The notes below the pieces were generated by a model. That model worked only from the letters and a program-made list of their open reading frames with translations. It did not search any database and was not told the origin of the DNA. Below are positions 34,045 through 47,410 of a stretch of 64,000 nt of DNA, piece after piece. Location of the stretch: positions 33,753 through 97,752 of the forward strand of contig CAXKVV010002174.1 of NCBI GenBank assembly GCA_964058805.1. The letters are read 5' to 3'. This DNA is from Schoenoplectus triqueter (Eukaryota; Streptophyta; Magnoliopsida; Poales; Cyperaceae). Numbering within the stretch: position 1 is the first letter of the stretch; each line of letters opens with the position of its first letter. A program made the translations under genes and the position numbers.

Positions 34045-37000
34045 TCAATAAAATGGAAACCACATTATGGTTATCGAAATAAGAGATGTCACAACACTTA
34101 ATACCGCAGAACGACCAGCAGGAGTGGACCAGGCACTGTTTCCTCCTGGAGGCGAAGGTGCTATTGCGCTCACATCAAATTTGCTAGGAGCAGGAGCAGG
34201 AGCAGGAGCATGAGCATGGGCACGAGCAGGAGCAGCTGTAGTCATAATCTCGCTACCAGAACCTGTTATTGTTTAGACAAATCTTCGATTATTTCCTATC
34301 AATTGTAAGTCAAGAAGAAAGTTATTTCATGTATTCTGAGTACTCACAGTTGTAAGGCTTCCAACCTAAGACCTTCCTCTCTCTATCGAAGACTATCCGT
34401 TGGCCTACTAGGAAGTTCTCTGCATCAAAATGAAGTATGTAAATATATAACCAAAGCTAATCAATGCTTGATAAATTAATCAGAGTTATGTAATTACCTC
34501 CGATTATGTTGATGTCATAACGTATGATGGCCAAGCAATAAGCGAATGGTCTTTCACTGTTCTGATTTGATTCATGACGGGAGTATCAATCAGTTATATG
34601 GTTAGGTTAACTTGCTTGTATACAATATTCATCATGGATGATGTATAAAGAAATTACTTCCCACCACAAACCTGTTCATGAAGAAGGACAATAACTCGAT
34701 CAAGTGGCCTGAACGTGCTCCCACCTTTGGTCGTGAAGTAAATTCGAGGTAAAATAATTTGAGTCTGATTCGCACTGAGCAAAACAGAGGAAAATTGGTT
34801 AATTAGCACATTTTATTCTGCAGCCGGACAATCAATTGAATTTTCCACTATAATTCGTTTATATTTTAAAATCCATATAAAAGTATGTGAAAAAAGGCTT
34901 CAGATCTTTTTTCAACAAAAGTTGGCTCCAAAAACAAGAACATTCACCGATTAATATCTTGCAATGCAAAAAAGATTAAATTTTCTATGCTTGATAGCTT
35001 GGGGTGGAAAAAAAAACGGGTAGCATGCTTATTGGTGGTTATAGGCCAAGCCATATATTATCATTCTCTAGTACAATGACAATGATAAGCTTACTTCTAT
35101 TAGAATTTGAACATTTCTTGCTTCCGAATGAGAAAATGGATCTGATTTAGTTGTAACCTCTGGCAGAACTAAGAGACAAAACTTAAAATATTGCTGTGTA
35201 ATTTTTAGAAGTGCAATCATTAAGTGATTCCAGCAAGCAAATGTTATCCATCGGAGCCAGTGGTGAATAAATAGAATTATTTTTGCAATTCTGCCTTCAT
35301 TTCTTAATTACCTTATCTCGAAACAGTATTCAAAGGGAATGTCTTTAACTTGTATTGGCTGTTCTGAAACTTGGGCAGAGAACTAGTAATTAAAAGAACA
35401 AAAATATTATAAATAAAGTGAATCTCAAACTTTGAATAGATGGAAAATGTCACTTTTGATGAATTGCAATGCTAAAGAGTTACGCTGGTGACAAGCATCG
35501 TATAAATGTCATCAGTAAATCCGGAGTACGAAGTGCCAGAATCAACAATAGTTGTGAAAGACAATTTGCTGGCATTGCTCCCAACTGCAAGTCCTGTCAA
35601 ACTGATATTGTAGAATGGACTGGGAAAATACAAGAATGCATTCACATATGTAAGAAAACAGAAATATTTCATTATTTTTACAGAGTTTAAATTATTTCAG
35701 ATCAAACACAATTCAGCCAGTACTCAAATATCAGGAGCAAGAACTACTGATTAACACAAAATTATCCATTTGTTGCATTACTGGTCAAGAGCGCAAGAAA
35801 CTAATCTCAAGTCAGAAAAGCAAAGGTTTTAATATAGAGAAGAGGGAGATAAAATAACTTACGAATTGGCATTGATGTTAAGGTTAGTTTCATTTTGATC
35901 AGCACTGCCTTGGTCACCAAAATTAAGCCGGCCGTAACCATCGGCTCCAAAGCACATGGAAAAGGAGTCAGAGATTAACCCGGCATTTGCTATCATAGAA
36001 GGCACAGATAAATTAGTAAGTCCTAAACCCATTAGGCCATTGGGCGGCTGACCCTTGAGAAAGCCTCCTGTCTGATTCTCTCCACAGCTGATACATTAAA
36101 AGGCTAATACTGATTAGTAATATTCTGAATAATTTATTAATGGAAGCCAGTCTTCGTCTAATAAGACTTTATTTACAATATGATATATAGGCTATAGCAC
36201 CAAACTCCGAAATGTCCTTAAGAAGTTTGCATAAAATAGTTTGGAAACAATTTACAAGAATATACTAATAGGAATATAATTTCACTGATGGATTATTCAC
36301 ATACCCAAATACAATAGGGAGCTTGACAGATTTTGATGTCATGTCCTGCTTTATCAAATAAAGAATATCCTGAATTAGTGTCCCGGAGGAGGAACCTGAT
36401 CCATATATGAAATCATAAGTACAATCTGCAGATTGATTGGTGCACTGCAATTGAGTGGTGAAACATTGATCGCTACTGCATGAAATCTTCTTGCTTGTTG
36501 TAGATTCACCAGGCTCATAGTTTCTAAAAACAATATCCTGTGGATGTTCAATTAAGATTTGATAAGCTTCTGCAACATATTTGTAATTGTAACAAACCAA
36601 CAAAATTAAGAAGAAGGTTTACCATCACATCATTAGTATAAATTATATTTGATTGGCATGAAAAACGAATATATATTCGGTAAGTAATAAGTAGCAAATC
36701 ATTAAACAGAAACTTATTCCAAATAAGTTTGCTGAAAAAAAGTAATCCACATAAATAGCATACCCCGTATGATGGGTCAGAAGTTGGAGCACATTGTTTG
36801 CAGTTGCAGGGCACCCAAAACAGATGACTGCCTGTGTCGAGTGCCACCAGAAAAGTTTGGTTTGGAGTTCCAAGATCCACAAAAGCATAGTGCAAGCTTT
36901 TTTAATTGCAAGATGCATGGGAATTCAAAAGGTAAGAAAAAAAAGAATTTATCAATTCTGCTACTGTATATAGATGAGAATTCCAAATGTAAAGATGTCA

Positions 37001-37634
37001 GGTTAATTCCACACTTTTGGCAAACAAAAAATATCAGAGCACACAAAAGCTACCAGTTGAAAATTGTTCTTAAATTGGTCAATGATGCTTGTTTTCAAGA
37101 ATATGCTCTGTCAACGTACTCTGTTTCCAAATAAATATATGGTGCTTCTCTAGTTAAATAATAATGTAAACTTGTCATTTTTTTAATTTGAGGAAATAAC
37201 ATATTTCTCATTTCCAAAAACTAACAGCTTATTTCAAGGACATTGATAAATGATCATTCTGGTAAAACAGATACTAATCACTAAAACCTGAAACAAAGAT
37301 CAAGAGCACAGCAACAAAGACAATAACTTAATTTCACATACTTGCCGATATACTCCACCGTCTCATTTCCACTGGCAAAAGCATAGAGGTCACCATCAGC
37401 TAAGAAACGGCCACGGTGTCTGTGGAGGTCATTCTTGACAAGTCTCTGGTAGTACTCTACAGAACCACGTGGCGCTTGCTCTGGATTCCAACTGGGAGGC
37501 AACCCTCGAGATTCAGTCCATTCCCGCACCTTGTCAGAGAAGCGATGGTGGAAATCCAGACCAAGTTTGTTCCCATAACAAGATGTCAGAGTTACTGATA
37601 GGAACAAAAGGAGAGAAACAGAGGAATAGGCCAT
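34045..37634 (-). CDS. GPI-anchored aspartic protease, copy C
   Basis: Ten exons join in one frame to 515 residues: 37634-37342, 36896-36764, 36537-36305, 36087-35863, 35619-35484, 35382-35312, 34774-34672, 34561-34498, 34419-34348 and 34262-34045. The gene encodes a signal peptide, a short propeptide-like region (LDFHHRFSDKVREW), the two lobes with DTGSHLFW and DSGTS, an Ala-Pro/Ala-His linker (HAHAPAPAPAPS), and a hydrophobic C-terminus ending ITIMWFPFY, consistent with a GPI anchor. Both catalytic aspartates are present. His follows DTGS where the plant family normally has Asp. Intron phases are the same as in A and D. It is the recent tandem partner of copy B. Confidence 0.88.
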
Positions 37635-37693
37635 GGGGCCGGAATAGGAAAACAAGAAATCTTATGTGGAGAAATACAGAGGGCACTGCGTGC

Positions 37694-37705
37694 CATTTAT
37701 TTAAA
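37694..37705 (-). promoter_or_regulatory. TATA-like box of copy C
   Basis: The minus strand carries the core TTTAAATAAAT about 60 bases before the ATG. Confidence 0.45.
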
Positions 37706-38437
37706 TTGAGATGGAAGGGTCAGAGGGATAAAGAAAAGCGTGGTAGAGTCGACGAGTGACGACTTGCGGGAAAGAAGGGGAGAGGAGAGCAACCAATCTA
37801 ATGGTATCCTCAATTGAACTTCGGTTCATGGGCAGAAACCGGTTCCCCTGTTTTGTTCTAAGTATGAGTGCTTATTAAAAAAAACTTTCAGCATCCAAGC
37901 TGGTACATGTCCCAAAATTTTTTTATCTTAAAAGACATTTGTTAATTATTATTATTATTTTATTAATTACAATGGGACTGCTACTGTTCCCTATAAAAAT
38001 ATCTCAAAAAGTCTTTTGTTAACATGTAAACAGTAAATAATTTATATTTATTTTCAGTAAAAATATATGATAACATAATAAATATCTTGAGTGGACTAAA
38101 ATTGTGCGTCCTACATTCTATGAGCGAATATAAATTTGCAAAAATGAAATTTTGAAAAAAAAACAGTTGAGGGAGATATTTTGAGATAGAGTGAAGACAC
38201 AAATATAAGCCAAAACACCCATGAGTATTTATAATCACTCAAATAGATATTCGTACCTAATTACTAGCATGTTTATATTTAATCGTGAAATATAAAAACT
38301 TATCAAAAATAAAAATATTATTGAAAATAAAAATTTAGAAGATAAAATAATTGGAGGGCAAATTTGAGCAATATAGCACAAATCGAAGTATAAGCCGAAA
38401 CACTAATGTTGTTCATATTGTTACATATGAGTATTCT

Positions 38438-39209
38438 AGGATGTCAATGTTCGGGTCATCATTATTTTATTTTATTTTATCCATCCTAACACGACCCATT
38501 TAAAGCTGTCACTATTTTTTATCCGGTCCAAATAAAATAATTAAGTATTTATTATCTTTTTATATATTTTTTTTAAAATAATTTAATATCAACTAATTGT
38601 GTACCCGCACGTTGCATTGAATTTTTTTATTTAGATATAAAAAAAATATCACATGATAATATGTACGTCATTCTAATATGAAAAAGATCAATAAATGTAA
38701 GATCAATTATAAATGTTATATCAGATATAATCTCGCATGATTTCTCTCAACCTTTAATTATTTTCCTCCTATATGACAAAAAAAATGGAGAGGAATACAA
38801 AATAATGGACGCTATCGTGTTCGTCTGATTTCTCTCAACCTTTAATTCTGTTCCTCCTATATGGCAAAGAAATGAAGAGGAATACAAAATAATAGACGCT
38901 ATCGTGTTCGTCTAATTAGTCAAAATTAAAATAAATCATTAGATGAGGGGTATTTTTGGGATATAAAAAATTTGAAGGAAATGATAAAAAAATGGACATG
39001 TCAAATCCTTAGTTGCTTTATATAATAGTATAAATTAGTATATAATTAATCTTAATTAGTATATATAAATTTTAATTAGTGTTAAATCATAAAATAAATC
39101 TAGGGTCAAAAATATTGATCCATACTGACAAACTTATTCTTGGGTCATTTGTCATTTTGAATTGAGTTAGATCGAGTTGATGGGGTCGGATCAAGTTTTG
39201 ACATCACTA
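38438..39209. mobile_element. hAT-like non-autonomous element
   Basis: This 772-bp block is absent from unit 1, where the text reads GAGTATTTATATTTAC. It is flanked by AGTATTCT and AGTATCAT, a slightly decayed eight-base duplication, and its ends are weak inverted repeats sharing GATGTCAA. Inside lies a tandem duplication of about 88 bp (38737-38915) ending GACGCTATCGTGTTCGTC. No transposase frame is seen. Confidence 0.6.
38737..38915. repeat. Tandem duplication of about 88 bp
   Basis: Two copies of a unit starting TGATTTCTCTCAACCTTTAAT and ending CGCTATCGTGTTCGTCT lie next to each other inside the hAT-like element. Confidence 0.85.
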
Positions 39210-40335
39210 AGTATCATATTCTACTTAAAAGATGTGTTCATATATAGTTACTAGGGTGTTCACATCTAATTGTATAACACAAAAACTTATTAAAATAGAA
39301 ATATTATTGAAAATAAAAAGTTTAAAGAGAAAATAATTGAGGGTCAAATTTGAAAAATAGAGCGTTGACCTATGCATAAGGCGAAGCACCAATATTATTG
39401 AAATGTTCATATCAGATCATCAAATATAAAAATTTATCAAAAATAAAAATATTACTTGAAGATAAACAAAATTGAAAGAGAAAAGAGTTGAGGTACATGT
39501 TTGGAGATAGAATTTTGAGGATTAAAAGATTTTCTCTAATTAAATATATATAAATATTAATTAAAAATGTTAACATTTTTATATAAAAATATAATATTAA
39601 TTAATTAACACTTGTACATTCTTAACTAATAAATAGATAATTAAGTTAACAGATACTTATCGGAATTTTGCGAGAAAGATGCCTGGCGGGAGAATTGACA
39701 TCACTCTAAAATTTTTGTAGAAGTCGACTGACAAAGTCAAAAAAGGAAATATGAAAATTTTGTAGAGATATTCGTACCTAATTAATATGACCTTTTTTAT
39801 ATTTGTATATATCTATAAAAAGAAAGTTCTCTTGAGAACTTTGACCCTCATTTTCTCATAAAAAAATAGTAATACGTACGAATCTTTTTTAAATATAAAC
39901 ATTTTGGATACATACTTTTGTCCAGGTCGTGGTACCAAGTCAAAAAGGAAATATGAAAATATTCAACATTATATAATATAATAACGTTTTCATGCAATAC
40001 AGCTAATAGTATGTACTTGCATAAATGGGATTAGAATTACACATGATCACAATTAATTTGGTTCTGAAACTGTTAAATTTTTTTCAGAATTGTATCTAAC
40101 GAAATCAGATGTTGCCAGGATCTGGATACAATTTGATCTGATATATATTTCTTTTTTTTCCTTTTTGTTTTTCTTTTTTGTTGAAGCAACACACGGCTCG
40201 AAAAAAATAGTACTTTAGCAAAGTATTATTCGTATCAGACGAAGTATAATTTTATATCTAAATATGTTTAACGTTATTTTAAATCTTATGTATATTATTT
40301 TTTAACGTCATTTTATCAGAACATAACTATTGTGT

Positions 40336-40740
40336 CAGCAAAGCAAGCTGGCACCTAGCCTGAAATATATCAAGCAAAATCAGAAATAGAGCAAGCAGAA
40401 AAGTAGAAGCGGAAGAAATGGAAATAAATCGATACTAGGCCATACCAATGACAACGAGGAGATATCAAATATGCATCAAAAATATTATATCTATAAAATA
40501 TGAGATTGTAATTTTAGTTTTCCAAATATAATTCCTTAGAAAGAGGAAATGAATTGGTATTTTAAGGGAGTAGAGACTCACCTGATAGATACAATAAGAA
40601 AATGTTTCTTCCTCTGTAACAAAATATTTTTATGAAATAAAGCTGAGGGAATAGGGTTGGAAGGGAGTCTTGAGTTCTTGTGATTGCATTGTGGAAACTT
40701 ACATATTGTTATGTAATTTTCTTTTGAAGTCAGACGAAAA
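40336..40740. mobile_element. Insertion of about 400 bp in duplication unit 2, possible solo LTR
   Basis: The unit 1 text ACTATAATTTTGTAATTTTC (about 33020) is interrupted here. The inserted block begins TGTGTCAGCAAAGC and, read on the minus strand, could run from TGACTTCAAAAG to GCTGACACA, a TG-CA pair as in LTRs. I could not find a clear target duplication, so class is uncertain. Confidence 0.45.
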
Positions 40741-40981
40741 TATTTTGTAATTTTCCTTGAATGAATTTGGATCGCAGAAAATATTTTGCAATTTAATAAT
40801 GAAATCATTTTAGTAAGTGCGTACGGGGATGTTACCCGCTCTCATGCAATTGGATCGTTGCGAGTACAAGTTGGAGTTCTAATTGTTCAGCGGCAATTGA
40901 TAATATTTTGTACCTGATTAAAATCAGTGGCTAATTTTTCACAGATGATGGAGAGGAGTGATACAATTAGTAATACTAATT

Positions 40982-42012
40982 GACTTGGGCTCCGGAGCTA
41001 TACCATAGATCGGCGTGTGTTATGAATCATTTATTTATTTTTAAAATTTAAATGATTCATCCGTCCGCTTAAAATAATTTTATATAAAAATGTAGTTATA
41101 CACCAATTTGAAGTTCAAAATATCCGTCCGCGTGTGTATATTTACTGACTAAAATTTATATTAATATATCATTCAAAATATAATTTATAGTTTAATTATA
41201 TTTTTTATTAGTACAAATAATATAATCTCTATTATTTTTGTTGTTGAATTCTTTTCAATCTCGTTTCTCAATATTACGATCAAGTCTTTATAATTTGTAT
41301 AATAATACTTAATACCTAATACAATTTAGTCTTCATATATATTATACTAAGTCTGACGCATATATATTTAATGTAACAAAATGTCTTTCTTGTGTTCTCC
41401 CATTTCTCTCAACCAATTCATTCGAATGAATATTCAAATTTTATCTTCTTACTCTCAGAAATTGATCTAACTTCACTTCTTGATCAACCGAGTTTCAAAA
41501 TATGAGTTTCAACACATTTTCTGTATATGAGAAGTGAAATAATAATCCAAATACTTAGAATATTAGATCACTTGCTTAAAACTTTACATATCATTTCCTT
41601 AGCATAAAGAAAATACTTATCAATCGATTGATATTCACCAGTACTAAATCGCTCCAATCGAATTTCTAACCGAAATAATTTCTCCCTTGATTTCTCTCAA
41701 ATTATTGATTCATTTAATGTGTAATTTAGTTCATTGTGTTCTCCTCATCGCTAGTTTTCTAACGATAAATAGCACGAAGGGTAACTCTCAAAGATGAGGG
41801 AGATATCATTGAAGCTTTGGTTCAAACGAGTCAAGTACGTGACCCGTATTTTTTTATTTTTCTTTCAAATCTAAATAACAGTTAAAAAGTAATTAAATTA
41901 GTTAAAATAGTTAGGTATAGAATAAAATATAAAAGTTAAATATAAAAAACTTTTCTCAATAAATAATTCATAGCACACGAACACCTATCATGCTACATAT
42001 AGCACTAATCCA
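40982..42012. mobile_element. Insertion of about 1 kb, decayed relative of foldback MITE I
   Basis: Unit 1 reads GCTAATTTGTATCAGTTG at this place, and unit 2 is interrupted after ACTAATT. The ends are imperfect inverted repeats: GGGCTCCGGAGCTA on the left and, inverted, GGATTAGTGCTATATGTAGCA on the right. The words TTTTTAAAATTTAAATG and GTGTG(C/T)TATGAAT next to the left end follow the same layout as MITE I at 8070. Confidence 0.55.
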
Positions 42013-42129
42013 ACTCATGCTATTTGTATCAGTTGTGAACACGCTTTGCAACAAATTTCCATGTAAATTTGTTTAGTATTAATAATCCGATTCATTTGTT
42101 TTATTTTTTTTAATACAAATTGTCAAATG

Positions 42130-43870
42130 AAAAAACAAGAACACATGGAGAGCATAACAAAGCACGACTTTGAAATTTTCGTCTGTGCAAGCACTTATCC
42201 TGATTCAAATTCAACTCAAACAAATAAGACAAGACTGGTCAAATCAATAAAGTAAACTATAGATTATTGTAAGTAAATTTAATTATAACAGTAAAATTGA
42301 CAACATTCAGATCACTATTAGAAAAACAAAAGATTAGACTAATTATATGACTGAACTAAAACGGTCTTAGAAATGCCTCCTCTTTCAAAAAGTCAAAACA
42401 AAATATTCTCTATTGATTCTTTTTTTCTTACAAAATGCCCTTGTGACCTTGTAATTTTTCTATTCATATATGATGATAGTTGAAAAGTCAATAGTTTTTA
42501 ATACGTGGAAAGAAAATTTTTATTTTTATTATTATAGCTTTATAATCTTTGTTATCAAAAAAATTAAAAAGTACTGAAGGCATGAAATAGAAGTATTTCT
42601 ATTTTAAGAAAAAAAAAAAGATAAAGGATTGAGGAGTGTTGTAATTAGAGCTTAGTAATCATTGACTAGTATAAAAGGATTGAGGAGGAAAGATGGTTTT
42701 CAAGATTAATTGTACCGTTATTCATTTTATCCCAAGAAACTCGCAATAATTTTCTTAGATCCTTTCTCAATTCCAATAACTAGCTAGAGTAGTTACTCTC
42801 CGGGCTTCGTCCAAAAATAAAAATGCGTATTGAAGAAATTTTATTTTATAAACTCAAAAAATCAAAGGATATCAAATGAAACAAAATACTATTAGTTACT
42901 CAAATTATTTATAAAAAAACAAAAGATCGTGATAAATGTTCATTCAAATTATTTTTTTGCTGATAATGAAAATTTTATTTTAAAAAATATATAATCATTG
43001 GATCGATGTAAATCAATAATAGTTATAAAATTAAATGACCAATAATACAGATGATATGGCGTAAATGAGACGCTTGAAGACTCAGTCTTCTCTTTATTTT
43101 TTATTTTTTTGTTTTTAAGTAAACAAATTGTCCACTAAAAGTTTTTTTTTAAGAAGTAAATTTAACTCATTTAAGTTAAACTGACTTTTCAAACCGCTAA
43201 ATAACTGATATGGATCTTATCGAAATACTAATTTCACCTGTAAATATGACTTCGCTTTTTCTTCCAACAAACATTTTCCACGCGCATGTACTGAAAATAC
43301 AAAGAAGACAACTACCCTATAAGGACCTTGTATAATCAATTTGGTGTGACTAATTGAGAATTGTTCTTTAATAAAGCGGATAAATTATATTCTTATGTTA
43401 TGTGGGAGGACATTAATTAGTCGAAAATCCAATTAGAATTTATTAATTTATTGTCACATATAATGTTGATGAAATTTACTCGAATTATAGTACAAAATAT
43501 AATTAATCATTTTAAATTAAACTTATCAAATAAACGGTTGTAATTTAATCTTTTAAGTTTTTAACTTATCAAAATAATCATTTTTGGTTAGATAATTGAT
43601 ATAATGACTGTACGCTATCTATTCAATTCCCTCTAGCTTATGCGAAAGCTAAAACAACTAATTCTTCCTTACGAGAAGTATGAAATGACGGGAATATTAA
43701 ACTCAATCTCACTCAAGAGTCTAGACTTGCTATGTATCAAGAAAAGTCCAGTATTATTTTTATTCTACACTCTTCACAGTTCACATGTACTCTTGACTCA
43801 GCTTTATGATTGTGGGAACCGACTGTTATACAATTAAATATTTGTATATTTTTTTATGCTTTGGGATTAA
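42130..43870. other. AT-rich intergenic DNA
   Basis: No gene is supported. The open frames around 43640-43837 have no domain. Confidence 0.4.
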
Positions 43871-43884
43871 AACTAGCCATTCTA

Positions 43885-44095
43885 AATTAGTTTGGGCACT
43901 TAAAATACTATTGAAAAATAAGTTATTTTTTTGGATGGCTTTACATAATAAAATATTAATCAAGGATAATTTGTGTAAAAGAGGATGTATCGGGGATAGT
44001 TGTGTGTTTTGTACAGTTTGAGAAATAGTTGACCATTTATTTTGTTATTGCCCCCTTTATGTTTGATTTTTGGGCAAAGATTCTTACTGTGCATC
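43885..44095 (+). pseudogene. LINE relic with zf-RVT-like segment
   Basis: The plus strand reads NKLFFWMALHNKILIKDNL, then KRGCIGDSCVFCTV, a stop, and EIVDHLFCYCPLYV. This order (FxWxxLxNxIxTxDNLxKRG, CxFC, E..DHLFxxCP) is the reverse-transcriptase zinc-binding region that ends the pol of plant L1-type LINEs. At least one stop interrupts it. Confidence 0.7.
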
Positions 44096-44589
44096 CTCCG
44101 GGAGATCTCCTAATACTAATTCTCTTTTAGAATTTTAAAATTTTTATTTATCATTACATAATTTTCAATATTAGAGAATTTTGTTAGCTGGCAGTGTATC
44201 GATATCATGGTTGAAACACAATAAGCGGGTATTTAATACATCCTTCCACTCTCGTCCTACTAGTATATACTTCTGTATTTTTCATCTATTAAGCATTGGA
44301 CAAGCTTCTCTACTCAGTTTTGTACGTTGAGAAAAAGGTCAAGAACCTTTATTTATTTAGTACTTTTTTCCTGGTATGCAGCGGTGAAGGGAGAAAAAAA
44401 TTCAATGGTGTCATTATATATTTTTATTCTATTTTGAAAAATATTAGCTAAATTATATGCATTTATAAATCAAATTTGTAATAATCAGTGGGTTCTTTTT
44501 ATAATCGCTATCTTCCACGCACTCTTATCCAGAGCTTGCTCTGGATAGGAGTACGTGGAAAATAACGATTCATGTACTTGAACCATGAT

Positions 44590-44760
44590 TTAGAAGTTAG
44601 AGTCTAATAGTAGAGTTATAGACTTATATTCTTAGATTTTTTTAGGATTTTAGGATTTAGAAGTTAGAAATAGAGGTTTAGATAGAATTTTAGGATTTAG
44701 AATTTAGAATTAGGTTTTTAAAATAGGATTTTAGGATTGAGAAATAGATTTTATAATAAA
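44590..44760. repeat. Degenerate TTTAGAAT/TTTAGGAT repeat
   Basis: Words such as GGATTTAGAAGTTAGA and TTTTAGGATTTAGAATTTAG recur about ten times. They are similar in tone to plant telomere units but not TTTAGGG. Confidence 0.6.
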
Positions 44761-44942
44761 GGTTTATTGTACTATTATTATTATTGTTATTATTGCTACT
44801 ATTATTAGCATATTATCATTATCATCTTTATTTATATATTATTATTTTATTTATTTATTTATTTTCTTCCATCATATATTCATTATTATCACTGATATTT
44901 GTGATCTTTGATCTTATGTTTTTCAATTGGGTTTCATTTCTA

Positions 44943-44990
44943 GTCTACCCCAATTTATTTGGGATTAAAACTTTGTTGTTGTTGTTGTTC
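44943..44990 (+). mobile_element. Non-LTR retrotransposon 3-prime tail
   Basis: CTACCCCAATTTATTTGGG followed by ATTAAAACTTTGTTG and a (TTG)n run is very like the conserved 3-prime tail of plant RTE-type LINEs and derived short elements. Only the tail is recognisable. Confidence 0.5.
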
Positions 44991-44999
44991 TTTTTAACT

Positions 45000-47400
45000 C
45001 GTATCTGTAAAGATAACTTTGCCACTGCTGGTAAGGACGAGGAGCATATATAACAAGTTGTGCTGTTAGTTTATACATTCAAATTGCCGATTTTATACAT
45101 TCAAAAGGATAATTAACGAGATGATACTAATAATAATGCTATATGAAGAATTCCAATCTAAATCAGTACATTCAAACTAAAAACACAAAGAGGGTTCAAG
45201 TAGATAAACTCATCAAGTATGAGTAATTTAATACCAAAGAGCCTATCGGTATAGCCATCAACACAAAATCAATGTCCAAACTAATTGAGAGTATAAATTT
45301 ACCTGTAATAGGGAGGCGAAGGATTTGGTTATTTTGCTTCAAAGAGAGGGACAGGCACGATATTAGTTGAGAAGAAGAGGGAGAGCCGGAGACATGATTT
45401 TGTGTATTGAGAGAGCTAGATAGGAGAGAGATGTTCTGTGTATGTGATGCTTCAAGAAATTGAAAAAAAATAATAATGAAAAGATAGATTTGGTTCTGAG
45501 ATCATATAGATTCTCAATTTTTTGATAAAACTAATACATAAAAATTACTACTGCCAAAAGACATAACATATATTTAAATACAAACTTTAAAAACAGAAAA
45601 TACATAAACGATACATAAAAGACCCTAAAAACTCTAAAAATTATAAAGAAAGGTCCAAAAGTCCATGAAGGAAGACTCGGATCGCGAATCTGAGCCCAAA
45701 AAATGGGTGAAACAAATCAATGTTTTGAATCAATTTTGGGCTGTGGAGTTTCTGTCAAAATTTCAGTCTGATCTGACGGTCGGATCAAAAGTTACGCCCC
45801 TTTTCGTGAAGCATGCACATATCGCATCAGTATGACTGTAAATGAGCTGAGCTGAGCCGATCTGAGTTGGGTTAAGTTTACATTCGGTTCATTAGCTTAA
45901 TGAATCGAGTCAAACTGGTTCGTTAATTATTTTTAGTTAAAAATTTTGTCTTAAAATTAATTCATTAAGTTAATAAATTAATTGAGCTGACTCGTAATGT
46001 TCATTTAATAAATACTAATATTTTTCTAAAATTTATTTAAAATTAATAAAATAACTAATAATAATATGTTTCACATAAATTTAATATAATATTTAGAACA
46101 TGTTATAATATAAACTATTTAATATATTAAAAATTTATAATAAAATAATATTAATAATAAATATTAATAATTTACCAATCCACATGAGCCCAAAGAGTCG
46201 AGTCAGCTGAAGCTCAATAACAATTCATTAACTTAACGATTTTAAAGAGCCCAATCGTTAACGGTTCAGTACATTAATGAGCAAACTAATAGTGAGTCGA
46301 TCTTCAACGAGTCTCAAGCCCCCATCCTACTTCCGGGAGAGAGTAAATTAGAGGTGCTTTTAATTTTATTTGTTTCAAATATGTATATGCATCAACCCTC
46401 TCTTTTACTAGACATCTCCGATGCCTAAAGGAAAAGAAGGAGATTGAGCGCTACTTTGAAAACTAAAAGAGGTGGAAAATGGGTGTGTGGAGGAGGGCTG
46501 TATAGAAAATCTCAAGATTGTGACTGAGTTCAGAATTAGTTTGGTCTCGAGCTATTTTGGTTATGTAATTAAATGATCTGAATTTGAGTTAGGTTCGTGA
46601 CTCAGCTCGCCATAAATAACAATAATTTATATGATTTTTTCTGTCGAATTTTAACCCGATAACTCATCTCTCATTCTCTCTCACCATATCAGCGACTTAC
46701 TCGCTCGTGACTCAACTCATATATCTGACTCAATAGTTTTTGTCAGTCCATATGTTCAAATCAGTGCAACAATGATGTCGTTGAAAGTATAGTTTGTTAA
46801 TAAATCAATTTTATATCAATTCTTGTATTAGTATTGTAGTTGTAGATATACCAAACCTAAATGAAAAATATAGTCAACACACATGAAATAGCTTGTGAGT
46901 CAGCTTGTGTGCTAGCTTGAAATGTGATGAGCTTGTGTTTTTTAACTCATAATATTTCACGAGCTCGACTCAACTTGCCTTGTATTTTTTTTAAATTAAG
47001 CCGAACACGATCAGTTTACAACCCAAATTGCGTGAAGGCTTGAAATTATCAACGAATTGGTCAACATATATAATTTACTCAGAGAGAAAACAATGAATAT
47101 TTACATTTACTCCGACCAAAACTGAAAAATAATTGTTATAAGGCCCAAATACCATTATCTAGCATTAGACTGATTCTGATCCTCTGCGCAGCGGCATGTG
47201 ATATGTTGGATTATTTTAGAATTCATACAGGCTAGAAGATTTAACAGATGTGTTGCACTGTACGGTGTTAGGTAGTAATGAATGATTCAGTAGTAGACCT
47301 CACTAAAAAGAGTGAGTAATTCATAAATTCAAATTTTGGCTTTTTTTTCCTTAATTAAACATTAATTAGAAATTTGGTGTGTCCCAAGCTAAGACTCATG
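45000..47400. other. Intergenic DNA with probable hAT-like remnants
   Basis: No gene is supported. The stretches 45831-46325 and about 46550-47030 contain GAGCTGAGCTGAGCCG-like and AAGCCGAACACGATCAGTTTA-like words typical of abundant non-autonomous plant TIR elements, but I could not fix their ends. The part 45640-45810 is GC-richer and unassigned. Confidence 0.35.
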
Positions 47401-47410
47401 ATATATATAT

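Larger units (their letters stand above)
33570..42110. repeat. Segmental duplication, unit 2 (holds copy C)
   Basis: This is the partner of 27090-33345. It is longer because of insertions at 38438-39209, about 40336-40740 and about 40982-42012. Between the insertions the two units stay alignable by eye to the common end TATCAGTTGTGAACACGCTT (33275 and 42028). Confidence 0.85.

Noticed and set aside
44590..44760. Interstitial telomere
   Set aside because: The repeated word is TTTAGAAT or TTTAGGAT in irregular spacing and no TTTAGGG array is present.
44784..45053. Leu/Ile/Tyr-rich frame resembling a membrane protein
   Set aside because: It is translated from ATT/TTA microsatellite and the tail of a LINE.
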